A DNA stretch of 64,000 nt, taken from Trematomus loennbergii (taxonomy: Eukaryota > Chordata > Actinopteri > Perciformes > Nototheniidae). Positions 10,936 to 24,358 of this stretch are shown here, one piece after another. A model generated the notes under the pieces. It had not been told where the DNA came from. It searched no databases and worked only from the letters and a program-made list of their open reading frames with translations. Within the stretch, counting starts at the first letter, position 1; each line of letters begins with the position of its first letter. The translations under genes and the position numbers were made by a program. The DNA is taken from contig JAAOOA010000012.1 of NCBI GenBank assembly GCA_012861695.1, positions 848,501 to 912,500 on the forward strand, given 5' to 3'.

Positions 10936-11410
10936 ATATCTGGCTTTGGGACCTGAAGGATTCACCGGAGAGGCCTGCTGTCTTTCTTCAGCCCTGCATC
11001 TCCGGGCCTCCCACCTCCAGTGCCCCGGGCTCGGTGAGTGACGCAGCTTCACTTCATAACGGGAAGGGAACATCGTGGATGCTGTGCTGGCCTGGGGAAA
11101 TGGCCACTATCATGGCTCTGCTGTGCCTTTTGGCTGTCTTGGACGGTGAGAAGATTTCTAGTCAGAGAGAAGTCTACTGGATTCAGGTCTGTTCTGCCGT
11201 CCGCGGTGAGCATCCCCTGCAAAGGATCGGGAGTGCTACACAAACAATTACCGGTTGCCTTGTCGCAGGCAATCAGTTCGAGTAAAATATGTTTGTCTTT
11301 TTTGTTTGCCTGCGATGATGGTTTTTCTTAAGCTCTAATCACACTCTCGCAGACTTTTCCGGTGATTCTAAAGTAGATGACAATGTATGTGTGTCGATTA
11401 AGAGGAAAAG

Positions 11411-12201
11411 ATGCCTGTTTTTGTTGTTGTTATTACTGTCAGGAAATGTCAACCTAACCCTGGTCCGCCCAGTAGTAGTAGTCAGATCGCTACTCCTGCT
11501 GATTTTAAAGCTAGGTCTGGGTTGGGTTTCATCCACTTGAATGTGCGCAGTCTGTTAGGTAAACTAGATTTTGTCCGCATTTGGGCAAGCTCGACTGACG
11601 CTGACGTCATTGTGTTATCAGAAACATGGCTAAATAAAACTATTTTGGCCTCTGACATATCCTTAAATGGTTATAATGTGTATCGTACCGACCGGCCTAA
11701 TAAAGGTGGTGGCGTTGCCATTTATGTTAAGAATAAGTTCAGTGTAACCACATTGTTTCCAAATCTATCAGTAAGCAATTCGAATTTTTAGCCTTAAATA
11801 TAGAAGTGGCAAAGGGCAACAGGTCATGGTGGTGGGCTGTTACAGACCCCCCTCAGCTGTCAAGGACTCCTTGTCTTCACTAGCAAACTTTTATCGCAAC
11901 TAGACTACAAGGAAATAGTGCTACTTGGAGATTTTAACTGGGACTGGTTAACTGCAGTATCAGAGGATTTTAAAAACCTTTGTATCTTTGAATGTTACTC
12001 AGATTGTTGACAGTCCTACTCGCCCTAATTAAGTCCCCTAATAAATCCTCCCTAATTGATCTCATTCTAACTAATGTTCCCTATAAATACTCATCTGTGG
12101 GAGTATTTGCGAATGATGTGAGTGACCACTGTGCTGTAGCCACAATTAGGGACACTAAGGTCCAAAAGGTTAAACCTCGTATTATATTAAGAGAGACATA
12201 A
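11411..12201 (+). pseudogene. LINE ORF2 endonuclease domain (frameshifted)
   Basis: The apurinic/apyrimidinic-type endonuclease nicks target DNA to prime reverse transcription. The first frame (11411-11791) has CQPNPGP, IHLNVRSLLGKLD, VIVLSETWLN with the catalytic glutamate, and GGGVAIYVK. After a frame change GDFNWDW appears near 11930. The last frame (11992-12201) has LIDLILTNV and the catalytic SDHCAV. All key motifs are recognisable, but at least two indels and a stop separate them. It precedes the reverse transcriptase of the same LINE. Confidence 0.75.
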
Positions 12202-12761
12202 AACATTTTGTGGAGCAGGGTTTTGTTCATGATCTGTTTGGGTTTGATTGGGGAAAAATCGATCTGTGTGCTGATGTAGAAACTGCATGGTCTTATTTTT
12301 ATCTTGGTTTTATGGAGATCATTGATAGACATGCACCCCTACGTAATTTAGAGTAAAGGGACGAGACAATCCTTGGTTTTCTGCTGAACTGTCCAGTCTC
12401 CTGCATGAGAGAAACAGGTGGGCAAAGGCTAGGAAATCAGGCTCAGAGGTAGAATGGCTGCGTTTTAGGCAGCTAAGGAATAGCTTCACTTCACATGTCA
12501 AAAGTGCTAAGTCGAAGTACTATTTGTCAGTTACACAGAAAACCTAAATAATCCTAGGAAATTTTGGAAAGCCATAAAATCGATATCCACCGGTGAGATC
12601 CGAAATGAGCTACCTCCGTGCATTACCACAGCATCTGGCTCTATATCGGACAGGGCTACTATGTTAAATTGTTTTAATGAGCATTTTGTGTCCTGCGGTT
12701 CTATGTTTGATTCTGTGACTAACTCTGCTTCTGTGAACACCACAGTCTGTGACTCTGAACA

Positions 12762-13638
12762 ATGTGGTCTGGAAAACCCTTTCAGTTTTACTCCTTTTAC
12801 TGTAATGTTGTTCATGAAGCATTAACCAAGTTAGATCCTAAGAAACCGGCCGGCCCGGACAACGTAGAACCTTTCTTTTTAAAGATAGCTGCAGATTTTA
12901 TTGCTTCACTTCTCTTTTTAACCTCTCCCTCAGCACAAACACAATTCCAAAAGTATGGAAGTCAGCGTATGTCCTGCCTTTGCTAAAAGGAGGGGAGGCA
13001 ACTATTTTAAATAACTATAGGCCAATCTCTAAATTGTCAGTTCTGGCTAAGGTTCTTGAACGCCTAGTGAGTGAACAGGTAAAGGAGTTTTTATGTAAAA
13101 TGATATCCTGTCTAAACATCAGTCAGGCTTCAGAAAGCAACATAGCACCATCACTGCCACAATGAAAGTGGTGAATGACATTACGAGTATTTTAGATAAT
13201 AAGCAGAGTTGTGCAGCTCTATTTATTGACCTTTCCAAAGCGTTTGACACCGTCGATCATCGCATCTTAAAGCAGAGGCTACTCAGTATTGGCATATCCA
13301 GCCATGCAGTGGGGTGGTTTGTGAACTACCTCTCTGAAAGGTCCCAATGTGTTCACTTTGATGGGCTGTCTTCTGAGTGGTTGAACATTGCTAATGGTGT
13401 TCCTCAAGGTTCTGTTTTAGGTCCACTTTTATTCTCCATATATATCAATAGTTTAGGTGAAAATGTGGATGAAGCTACTTTACATTTTTATGCGGATGAT
13501 ACCGTGATGTACTGTGCAGGTCCCTCCATTAAGGAGGCGGTTGTTAAATTACAGGCTGTTTTTAACATTATTCAGACTCAGCTCTCTGAACTTAAGCTTC
13601 TTTTAAATGTTGATAAAACCAAGGTAATGCTCTTTTAA
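12762..13638 (+). pseudogene. LINE reverse transcriptase (frameshifted)
   Basis: Copies LINE RNA at the nicked target. Fragments in order are KKPAGPDNVEPFFLK (12840s), NNYRPISKLSVLAKVLERLV (13010s), [36 protein letters not shown] and the catalytic FYADDTVMY near 13480-13515. The final 158-residue frame (13162-13638) is open, but the parts before it are in different frames. The polyprotein is then cut by the nested LINE and resumes at 15770. Confidence 0.8.
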
Positions 13639-13819
13639 AGCTAAAAAGACTCCAGAGACTGCTTTGGATATTGTTACTATGCAAGGACAAGTACTGAAGT
13701 GGTTGCCTGTTATAAATACCTTGGTATCTGGCTTGATGATTGTCTTACTTTTAAACTTCAGGTCATAATCTGCTTAAAAAGCTGAGGGTTAGACTAGGTT
13801 TCTTTTTCAGAAACAAGTC

Positions 13820-15720
13820 TCACGATTCAAACCTACAAGGACCACCTACAGCAATATAAAGATGCCCTCTCCCATGCCCGCACCACCTACTAATCCACTC
13901 TGGCTCCGGAAACCCCAAAACACTCTTCTCCACAATAAACAAACTCCTCAGCCCCCTGGACACCACCACTCAGTCATTCACAGTCGACAAATGCAGCGCT
14001 TTTCTCACATTTTTCAAAGCAAAATAGACAACATTTACAGCAGCTTAACCACTACCACACCAGCTCCCCTCAAGCCACCTGCCCCCCCTTATCCTACCAA
14101 CCCCTGTCCCAGTTCTCCCCTGTCTCCCCTACTGACCTCTCTGATCTCCTCACAGGAATGAAAACTGCCACCTGCACCCTGGACCCCATCCCCTCCAGCT
14201 TTGTTAAGGCCTGCCTTCCTACTCTCTCTTCACTCATCACTACAGCAATCAACTCCTCCCTGTCTTCTGGCACCGTCCCACCATCCCTCAAAATAGCTGC
14301 TATCACCCCTATTCTGAAAAAACCCGGACTCAACCCTGACAACCCTAATAACTTCAGACCAATCTCGAACCTACCCTTTCTGTCAAAAGTTCTGGAACGC
14401 GCTGTAGCGTCACAACTCAAGCATCATCTCTCTGCCAATAACCTCCTATGAAACTTTTCATTCCGGATTCCGCTCAAACCACAGTACCACTTGACCTCAG
14501 CGCTGCCTTCGACACCATCAATCACTCCATCCTCCTCACCCGTCTTGAAACCAACTTGAAACTTCAACATCACCGGCACTGCCCTCTCTTGGTTCACATC
14601 ATACCTCTCGGACAGAAACCAGTTCATCTACATCAATAACTGCAAATCCCCACTGCTCTTCTCCCCCAAGGTGTCCCCCAAGGTTCAGTTCTCGGCCCCC
14701 TCCTCTTCATCCTCTACCTGCTTCCCCTTGGTCACTTAATCCGCCATCATGGACTTCAATTCCACTGCTTTGCCGACGACATCCAGCTTCTCATCTCCAC
14801 TGCTACCCACTCCATCCTGACAAACTGCATCACTGAAATAAATCCTGGCTCTAACTCAACTTCCTGAAACTCAACTGTGATAAATCTGAGATAATAATCA
14901 TTGGACCAAAAAAGCTCACCACACCTATCCATAACTTCACCCTCAACATAGACGGCTTCCCAGTTCAAACCTCCCCTCACATCTGGAACCTAGGCATCAT
15001 ATTTGACCAAACCCTCTCCTACAACAAATACATCAAACAGATCACAAAGACAGCCTTCTTCCACCTCAAAAACATCGCCCGTCTACGTCCATCCCTCTCC
15101 CCCACTGCTGCCGAAACCCTCATCCACGCCTTCATCACCTCCCGTCTGGACTATTGCAACAGCCTCCTCTATGGTTCACCTGCAAAAATCCTCAACAAAC
15201 TTCAATACATCCAGAACTCCGCCGCCCGTTTACTCACCCACACCCGAATCCGTGAACACATTACACCCGTCCTCATCAAGCTCCACTGGCTCCCCATCCC
15301 CCAGATAATTCAGCACAAAATCCTCCTGATGACATACAAAGCCCTCCATAACCTGGCCCCATCCTACCTGACTGACCTCCTCCACAGACACACTCCCACT
15401 CGCTCCCTCCGCTCTGCTACTGCCAACCTCCTGTCCCTCCCCACCCGGACCAACCTCAAGTCCTGGGGCGGCAGAGCCTTCTCCGTTGCTGCACCCACCC
15501 TGGAACTCACTACCCCAATCCATCAGAGATTCTTCCTCCCTCACAGCATTCAAAACATCACTCAAAACCCACCTGTTCAACACTTCATTCAACCACTGAC
15601 CCCCCCCCCCCTATTTTCTGTTTTGTTTATCTCTTTTTGTATTTCTTTTTTTTTGTTGTCTTTTTTAATTCTCTGTCAAAGCGTCTTTGAGTTTCCTGAA
15701 AAGCGCTATATAAGTCCCAT

Positions 15721-15764
<44 letters not shown>
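13820..15764 (+). mobile_element. 5'-truncated L2-type LINE inserted in the outer LINE
   Basis: AAGTC flanks the insert on both sides (13815-13819 and 15765-15769), and the outer LINE reading resumes across it. The insert encodes reverse transcriptase motifs (DPIPSSFVKACLPTLSS, PILKKPGLNPDN, FRPISNLPFLSKVLERAV at 14158-14451) in several frames, followed by the thumb and C-terminal part (MTYKALHNLAPSYLTDLL at 15329). It ends with AAAGCGCTATATAAG and an ATT microsatellite (15722-15764), the usual L2 3' end. It is 5' truncated and frameshifted. Confidence 0.85.
15722..15764 (+). repeat. (ATT)n tail of the nested LINE
   Basis: About 14 ATT repeats. L2-type LINEs end in short tandem repeats rather than poly(A). 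Confidence 0.85.
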
Positions 15765-15766
<2 letters not shown>

Positions 15767-15769
15767 GTC

Positions 15770-16290
15770 CTGTTTCTCACTTGAGGCCAGGAAAAGGATA
15801 GTCACTGTGACCTTTTTACCTGTGCTGGACTATGGTGATTTGATATATATGAATGCACCTGCCCATTACCTGCTCAAGTTAGATGCCGCCTATCACAGTG
15901 CACTGAGATTTGTCACTAATTGTAAAGCACTCACACATCACTGTACCCTGTATGCCAAGGCAGGTTTGCCATCACTTACTCAGGAGGCTCAGTCATTGGT
16001 ACACATTTATTTATAAAGCTATGCTGGGTAAACTCCTGTATTATATCTGCTCTCTGATAACACAGAGAGTTGCAAGCAGCTATTGTCTGAGATCGCGTGA
16101 TGTAGTGTTGTTACATGTGCCAAGAGCAAGGACTGTCTTAGGTAAGACAGCTTTTATGTGCGCAGCTCCACTTGCTTGGAACAATCTTCAGCTAGAATTG
16201 AAACTGAGCAATTTAATTCCTCTGCATGTTTTTAAAGCTAGGCTAAGTGAAATGCTCTTTGATACTATGGGCACTTGTAAATGTCGATAA
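15770..16290 (+). pseudogene. C-terminal part of the outer LINE ORF2
   Basis: Motifs typical of the CR1/L2 C terminus are present: FLPVLDYGDLIYM, LKLDAAYHSALRFVT, then in a shifted frame GKTAFMCAAPLAWNNLQ and FKARLSEMLFD. This is the continuation of the reverse transcriptase interrupted at 13819. One frameshift lies near 16010. Confidence 0.75.
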
Positions 16291-16539
16291 CTATGTAAAT
16301 GTAGCCTGTAAATATAATGTATGATGTCCTTTATTGTTTTATGTTTCATGTGGAACCTATTTGCTGCAGGTCTCCCTTGAAAAAGAGATCTATGATCTCA
16401 ATGGGACCAATCTGGTTAAATAAAGGTTTGAAATTAAATGAAATGACAGTGGTTGTACTAGGCGGATTCCAAATGTGAAATTGTGTACGGCACAAATTAT
16501 TTTGGAAGTTATTACTGATTAAGTTTAGTTCTTAGTTAG

Positions 16540-17096
16540 GGCTGATTAGATTCAGCCCCTAGTTTTGCTGCTACTGTATAGGCTTAGACTATCGGGGACA
16601 CCTTACTTCTTCATTCTCTCTCTCTGTACCTGTGTACTCTCATGTTCCGAATAACCCAGCTTCCCCGAAATGTATTTTTGGTGTCTGTCTACGCCGGGGT
16701 CCTGAGTTGTGGCTGAACCTGTCACTGTGGTCCTGCCTAACTCTCATCATACTACTTCACTGATGGCTCCCACAGGATTGTTGACATCCTCCTGTATTCA
16801 TCTTCTTATTATAGACACATGCATTTCCAAACATTTGGACTACCTATGTTGTAAATGTATTATCTTTTCAATTTACACGTCTGTCCGTCCTGGGAGAGGG
16901 ATCCCTCCTCTGTTGCTCTCCCTGAGGTTTCTTCCACTTTCCCCGTTAACTGTGGGGTTTCTTTGGAAGTGTTTCCTTGTCTGATGTTAGGGTCAAAGGA
17001 CAGAGGGTGTCGTATTCATATTCTGTACAAACTGTAAAGTCCACTGAGACACATGCAAAATGTGTGATATTGGTCTCTATAAATAAACTTTGATTG
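16540..17096 (+). repeat. 3' tail of a fish retroposon
   Basis: The string CGTCCTGGGAGAGGGATCCC, followed by CCCTGAGGTTTCTTCCAC, GGGTCAAAGGACAGAGG, ACTGTAAAGTCCACTGAGAC and TCTATAAATAAACTTTGATTG, is a 3' end I recognise as abundant in teleost genomes. It is probably a LINE 3' UTR. The family name is uncertain and the 5' limit is approximate. Confidence 0.6.
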
Positions 17097-17099
17097 ATG

Positions 17100-18655
17100 G
17101 AAGTTTACAAAATCCTGAGTATTCACTGAGGAATGAGTAAGTAACAAATCTGAACCGATGGTTAACGAGTTATTGACAGGCAATAGTTCCTGAGTAACTC
17201 TGATTCAAGAACTACAAAGAAGGTAACAAACCAGCTTGCGATAACTTCTAAAATAATGCTGAATCAGTAGCTGACTATTAAGTTCAATGTGATCTGACTT
17301 ATAATATTTTGGAAACGTATTTTGTCTCCAATTGGTGAATTTTGATTAGATCTCATTACAACTGGTCTAATAATTTTCTATGATTCTCAACTTGGGGGGA
17401 CAAGTCCCACACAAATGGCGATACAAGATGGTAACCAGGATACCAAAACCAGACAATCTGTCGAAGTCAATGACATATTGTTATCTGGCCACTGTTACCA
17501 GGGCAACAAGGAACTCTGCACACTGTCAAGGTTTTTTTCTTTATGGCATGGCAACGTTACGATCAGTAAGATCTGTTGGCCTTTTTTGGCCTGCACCTGA
17601 CTATTTTTGATTGTTTTGCTCACACTTGTTCTGAAGTCTGCCACACATATTATTCTTAACTACATGTGAAATTAAACATTTTCATGAATCATAGATTTAA
17701 CTGCTGTGCCACCAAAAAGACAGACGCAGGGCTATGAATATATTTTTCAAATAAATTATAAACACAGTTAGTTGTTCTGCATTATCAATACATCAGTTAT
17801 TGATGTGCGTGTCAGACATTTGAATTTCCTCAAGAAGAAGTCAAATATGAATGTGGAAGTCTGGTTTGATATATAAAAAAATAAATTTCAACTAAATGTA
17901 CTACATTTTCCTTTTTTTTTTTAAATACAATAAAAAAAGATAGCAAACTATTTTGAATCACTATTCTATAGGTGTTTTGGTTACGGTCCAGAGAGAAATA
18001 CTAGCTGTGTTTGTGAGGCCTCTTGTAGTTCTTTATAGAACCTGACAGCTTTGCACTCTGTGTTGTTGTTTTATTGAAAAGCTCTTTTATTATCAATACT
18101 TGACAAATGCTTGACTCCCCCCTGAGTCCTTACATTTGCAGTTCAGCAGTGCCACATTTCAGTTCAGTTTTCACTGAACAGGAATAACTAAATCTAGATA
18201 ATTTAACATACAGCAGCTATTCCCAAATCTTGTCAAATGTGTTTAGGACAAAATGATGTTCCAAATACACAAAGAAATGTTGAAAATGCTGGGTTTCCAC
18301 TCTAAATGCCCTCATACTGTAGATCATTATCAAACCTAATTATACGTTATTGTTTATGTTTATGGATAGATTAACACCACACATTTGCTTTAAATGGTAA
18401 ACTCTTTATTTGATTGTAATCTGACATTATTTCAAACATTTTAGCACAGCTAACACAAGTATTTGTTTGTATTAATTACTTTCTTTGTCTCTTGAGTTGG
18501 ACAAACCACCTGCTTCCATGTCAAAGGGGGATTTGGGTTTTGTCAGTGTCCTTTGTATATTCTGTTACTATTAATTATCCCTTGGTTTCAACTTGGTTTG
18601 TCCAAGCCACTATATAGGTTCCTTGGTTTTTCATTGTAGCAGGTCAGTTTGTTGA
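17100..18655. other. Unassigned AT-rich sequence
   Basis: No supported gene or repeat boundary. It ends at the hAT target site (GTTAACAC, 18656-18663). Confidence 0.3.
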
Positions 18656-19246
18656 GTTAACACTAGGGTTGGGTATCGTTTGAATTTCCACGATTCTACT
18701 ATTCGATTCCGGTTCTTAACGGTTCTCAATTCCGATTCTTGAGGGGCAGGGTAAAACAATTATACATGCTTCTTCCAGCAGAAAAATTACATTTATTCGA
18801 TAAACTTTTATACAGGTTAGTTTACAGTAATATTCACATTAATCAGTGTTTATATTCACTGCTATGTAACTGTAACCTGAGATCCAACAACAGTGCAACA
18901 GTCCCACTTTTAAAGGAAACCCCCCCCCATTTAAAAACAGTTCTTGTTGAGAAAAACAAGCATATCTGCCTTCTCAGGCATGTTTGAACATTGTAAAGTA
19001 AAATGCTTCAATCTGGTGCACTTTAAGCAGAATTACTAGAGACTAGATCTAGGGGGTACAACTCTAAACACCCATATGAAAAAGATCGGTTTACATTTTA
19101 ATAATCAAATAAGTATGTGAACATAACCAATAACCTACCATAGCCAATAACAAATAAATGTAACGTATTTTATTTTAGTTGTTCATTCATATCTTATTTT
19201 CCTTTTTATTTATGCATATTTTTTTATCTCTCCAGTTTAAAACGAT

Positions 19247-20491
<1,245 letters not shown>

Positions 20492-20938
20492 CAAATGTCT
20501 GGTTTGCTGTCCTATAGTATACATTGGAATGATTTCAAACCTGTTTTATCCCAATAATTATAAAGGAGTGCCTTGGAAATATGTGGTTACATACATTGTG
20601 ATCAAAACGTTTGAGACACACTGAGATAACTTAGACTAAAGTGAACTATCTAAACACTCAAGCCTCATCTCAATACCCCTCCTCGACTCCTCTCTTCCCC
20701 TCCTCCGGGACTTGACCCGGAAATCGATCAAGACACGCCATTTTGAAGGACGTCCCAATAGCTGAAATGCACACGGAGGAGTCGAGGAGGGGTGAGGGAG
20801 GAGGGGTGCGGGAGGAGACGAAAGGGAGGATACACGAGAGCAGACTACGCGGAAGTGTTTTCACTACTCACGTATAAAAGCCCCGCCCCCACCTTCACAG
20901 CTGGTCGATTTCAACAGAGGAAAACCGACAACTGGAAG

Positions 20939-21955
20939 ATGAGTGGAAAAGCGTCACATAAATGTAAGTGCTCACAGCTCCGTGGGAATTATTATGTGCA
21001 ATTCATTTCTTAAGGTTATACTAACAATTTAAGTCATGTTTAAAGATTTTGAAGCCATTATTGTGGGTCATTAGAAAATAAATGTTAACACATGCAATGC
21101 ACTTTTTTTTTAGGGACTGATGATGAGACCCTTAACCTGATACAGCTGAGGTCTGAACATGACCACCTGTTCACAGGGAGGAAGCATAGTGCCAAAAAAG
21201 CATGGGAGTAAGTTCTCTGAAGTTGTAAGTAAAAAGTGTAACTGTTTTCACCTAATCATTTTTATGGATGTTCATACATTTCTTTGCTCAGGGAAATACT
21301 TAACAAAATGGGACTACAGGGACCTGTCAGCCCTTCCCAGGTGTCCAAGAAATGGGACAATTTAAAACGGAAGTATAAGGTGTGGTAAAAATGTTGTTTA
21401 GCACCATGAGATGTTTTCTGCTCTTTAAATGCATGATTTGTGTACGCTTAATCACTGAACACAGTATAGCCTATGCTTGTGTAATATAATTTCAAAGCCT
21501 GTTAACACTTAATTTATTTTTAGGAGCTCAGGACCCCAGCCACTGGGATGGGGACGGACAAGCGAGAGGCCACAGCAGCCACATGGCCATGGTTTTCGGC
21601 CATGCATGAGGCTATCGGGGGAGGCCATCTATTGAGCCTCCTATCCTCTTTGACTCATGTGATGGGGAGAACCCGGCACCTGGCTGCTGTGGCCTCTAAT
21701 GGATCAATCTCTGCGGCTGCAGCTGTCCAGGCATGGGAGGAGGAGGAGGCCCAGCCTGGCTCAAGCAGCTTTGACGTTGAGCCATCAACCTCTGCCACTC
21801 CACCCCCCAGAAAGAAAAAGAAGGAAGATGCACTCCTTGATTTTGTGAAGGCGGAGACTGCCAGGGAAGAAGAGAGGTTCAAGGCATCTCAACAGGCGAA
21901 TGAAGCATCAACCAAAAGATTCCTTGACCTTTTCGAAAAGCTTGTGAACAAATAA
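20939..21955 (+). CDS. Harbinger Myb/SANT-like protein, open in four exons
   Basis: Exons 20939-20963, 21114-21207, 21292-21379 and 21524-21955 are joined by GT/AG boundaries. They total 639 bases, giving 212 residues and a stop with no interruption. The first splice creates the KWTDDETLNL motif, the tryptophan-led start of a Myb/SANT-like fold, and VSKKWDNLKRKYK supplies the third helix. The C-terminal half has an acidic linker, a basic PPPRKKKKED cluster that could act as a nuclear signal, and a helical tail (FLDLFEKLVNK). In this superfamily the partner binds the TIRs and assists the transposase. Exon calls are by eye; an alternative is partial retention of intron 1. Confidence 0.75.
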
Positions 21956-22557
21956 ATTGTGTGCTGTTCATGCATGTGATTCAGTTTGGCTTTTGGGAGT
22001 GGAAGTATTTTGTATGGCACATGAAACTTATGCTAACATCTAAAGAACAAGCAATCTTCACTTTCAGATGAGAACATCTACATGTTTTAAAGTGTCATAC
22101 AATGGCAAAGTGAAGGATTTTTACACACTGGTTTCAAAATTCACTATTTAAGGCAAAGTAACAAAGCTATGGGTTGGAAAACAAACGGTAACATGAACCA
22201 CTCTGGTATCATGGTTGGTCTTAAAAAGTTGAGAACAAAACTCTGCAAAGTGGTTATCCCTCAGTCAACCTCTTGCATTTTCACTCTTTTCAACCAATCA
22301 TCTGCACACACTGAAATACTTGAATATCATTTAGATTTCACATCACATGATACAATGTCAGTTGTTATTTCTCATCTTGGATCAATATACATGAAACACA
22401 TGTTTGAGGATATTGCACAATTAAATGATGCATTAGGCAGTAGACTGATTTTGAGCACATATGTTTTATTTTGACATACAAAATGTGGAAGAAACTCAAA
22501 ATATATATGTGCCAGGGGAACAGAAATGTATCACAAAAAATACAAAATAATAGCAAC

Positions 22558-23603
22558 CTATATGTAATCGTGATCCTCCAATTCTCTTGGCTGCACATCT
22601 GGAGCTGAGACCTGTGCTGCCAGTCTGTCACGCCAGCCATTTGCACTCCGTTCCCCCATGACTGGACGAGGTGCAGGCACATCCAGATCGTCCTCAGTTT
22701 GGAGCGGTTCAAGGACGTCCCCAGCTGTCAGGCAAATGTTATGCAAGACAGCACATGCAGTGATAACCATTGGGGCAAAGGTGTGGCTGACCTCAAGAGC
22801 CTTGAAGAGCAGGCACCTCCAGCGCATCTTCATCATCCCAAAAGCATGTTCAATGATGAGGCGTGCCTTGGCATGATGGCCGTTGAAACGGCGCCGTATC
22901 CTCCCTTGCACTGGCTCCCGATAAGGGTGATGATGGCAACAGGCTGTGTAATACAAGGGTAGCCACCATCACCCACAAGGAAATATCCTGCTGGGGGATA
23001 CAGAGCCTCTTTGAAAATCCTGCTGTTTTTCAGGACTCTCGTATCATGAACAGACCCTGGATATCCTGCGAAGATGTTCAGGAATTTGCCCACAGATGGC
23101 CTGGAGCTGAATTGAGGGGAAGAGCTTCCTGTTGACATAGTCCTGCCCTCCTGGTCCAGGGGGGGTCTTGATCCGAATGTGGCAGCCATCTATGGCCCCA
23201 ACACACTTCGCAAACCCTGGACTGTTTGCCAGCCACTCAAAACCAGCGGCCACCTCATGAAGGTCCTGGTGGGAGGGCAGTGTAATCACCACTTTTCGCA
23301 GAGCTGCAATTTTTGCCGTCCAATGTGCACCAGTCTGCACACAGTGGACTTGGGAATCTGAAATGCACGGCACACCACACTATACGAGAGCCCATGTGCC
23401 AACCAATACACAGTAATGAGTATAGTTATGGTATGCCCCCAGCCATGGTTCTCCTCGTCTGGCAGCAACTGCATCAGGGCCTCTAGTGACCTTCGGCTCA
23501 GACGGTAATCGGCAACAAGGTCCCGTTCTCCATCAAAAAACAGATGTAGCACTGGTACTGATGGATTGATTTCACAGTACCTTGTTGCCGGTGCATTGTC
23601 CAT
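22558..23603 (-). pseudogene. Harbinger DDE transposase (three frameshifts)
   Basis: The minus-strand coding region starts at ATG 23603. The N-terminal part has SRRSLEALMQLLPDE and the helix-turn-helix-like RAFQIPKSTVCRLVH. The DDE set is present in separate frames: D in CVGAIDGCHIRI, D in FLVGDGGYPCI and E in RLIIEHAFGMMKMRW. The C terminus (VITACAVLHNICL) runs to 22558. Frame changes lie near 23300, 23095 and 22930, so no full protein can be made, although the order and length look complete. It is opposite the Myb/SANT gene and related to the fragment at 39262-40090. Confidence 0.85.
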
Positions 23604-24316
23604 CTAGAGAAGGAGAGAAAGAGGCTGATTAAATATTAGCCAGCAAACAAAGCAATAAGCAGTACAACCACATAATGCGTAGTAGAAATAACAACATCTT
23701 CAAGTTATTAATTACAAAATGTGTTGCATGCCATTACTTTTCTGAAGGCTTTACATTAAACCATGTCAATTTTACTCCACCAACATCGATAAGTGCTTCA
23801 GACATGCCAGACAGTGCAAACAAGTAAGAAGTTAAGAGAATAAAAGGCCCATCATTGAACTAGTCCTGTTACTTTTACTTTTTCTGTGTAATTTTTATCA
23901 CATGCACTGTCCAGATTTACACTTCTGATAGGCCTCTCCCCAACAAATATAATACAGGCCTGGTACACTCTTTCCCTCCAAACATTTCAGGCAGAACAAA
24001 GAAACAACTAATGAGATGAATATGGACTTTTCACCTTAAAAATTATGTAATTGGTTGAAATGTAATGTTCTGCATGCTCAACTTATTTTATTGTATTACA
24101 CTACAATTCTTAATTGTAATCCTTTGTTTATCCTATGAAAAAAGACTGAATAATATAAGTCTAAACCTAATATAATTGGTTTGAGAGAAATTGATAATGT
24201 TTATTTTAAATGTAAGTGTAAAATTAGCCACCTTGTGTTAAATGTGCACAGTGGCGTTTTTATATGTACAAAAGTGGTGGGGCACAAAAAACGTAGATGT
24301 CTATATATAAGCTTCT

Positions 24317-24358
24317 GCAGTGACGTGCAGTGAGGTTCATGGCTGGTGAGGCACTGGC
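24317..24358 (+). repeat. Isolated hAT-like terminus
   Basis: CAGTGACGTGCAGTGAGG followed by TTCATGGCTGGTGAGGCACT resembles a hAT end. No partner end is seen nearby. Confidence 0.4.

Larger units (their letters stand above)
10665..16440 (+). mobile_element. Decayed LINE (CR1/L2/Rex-type) with a nested LINE
   Basis: Reading left to right there is a GC-rich 5' repeat region, an apurinic endonuclease domain, a reverse transcriptase and a C-terminal region. The 3' end has GATCTCAATGGGACC, then TCTGGTTAAATAAAGG and an A-rich tail at 16390-16440. A second LINE (13820-15764) splits the coding region. Several frameshifts and stops make it inactive. The 5' boundary is approximate, and I found no convincing TSD. 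Confidence 0.75.

Noticed and set aside
15003..15592. Long proline/serine-rich and opposite-strand frames
   Set aside because: Off-frame readings of the L2 reverse transcriptase region.
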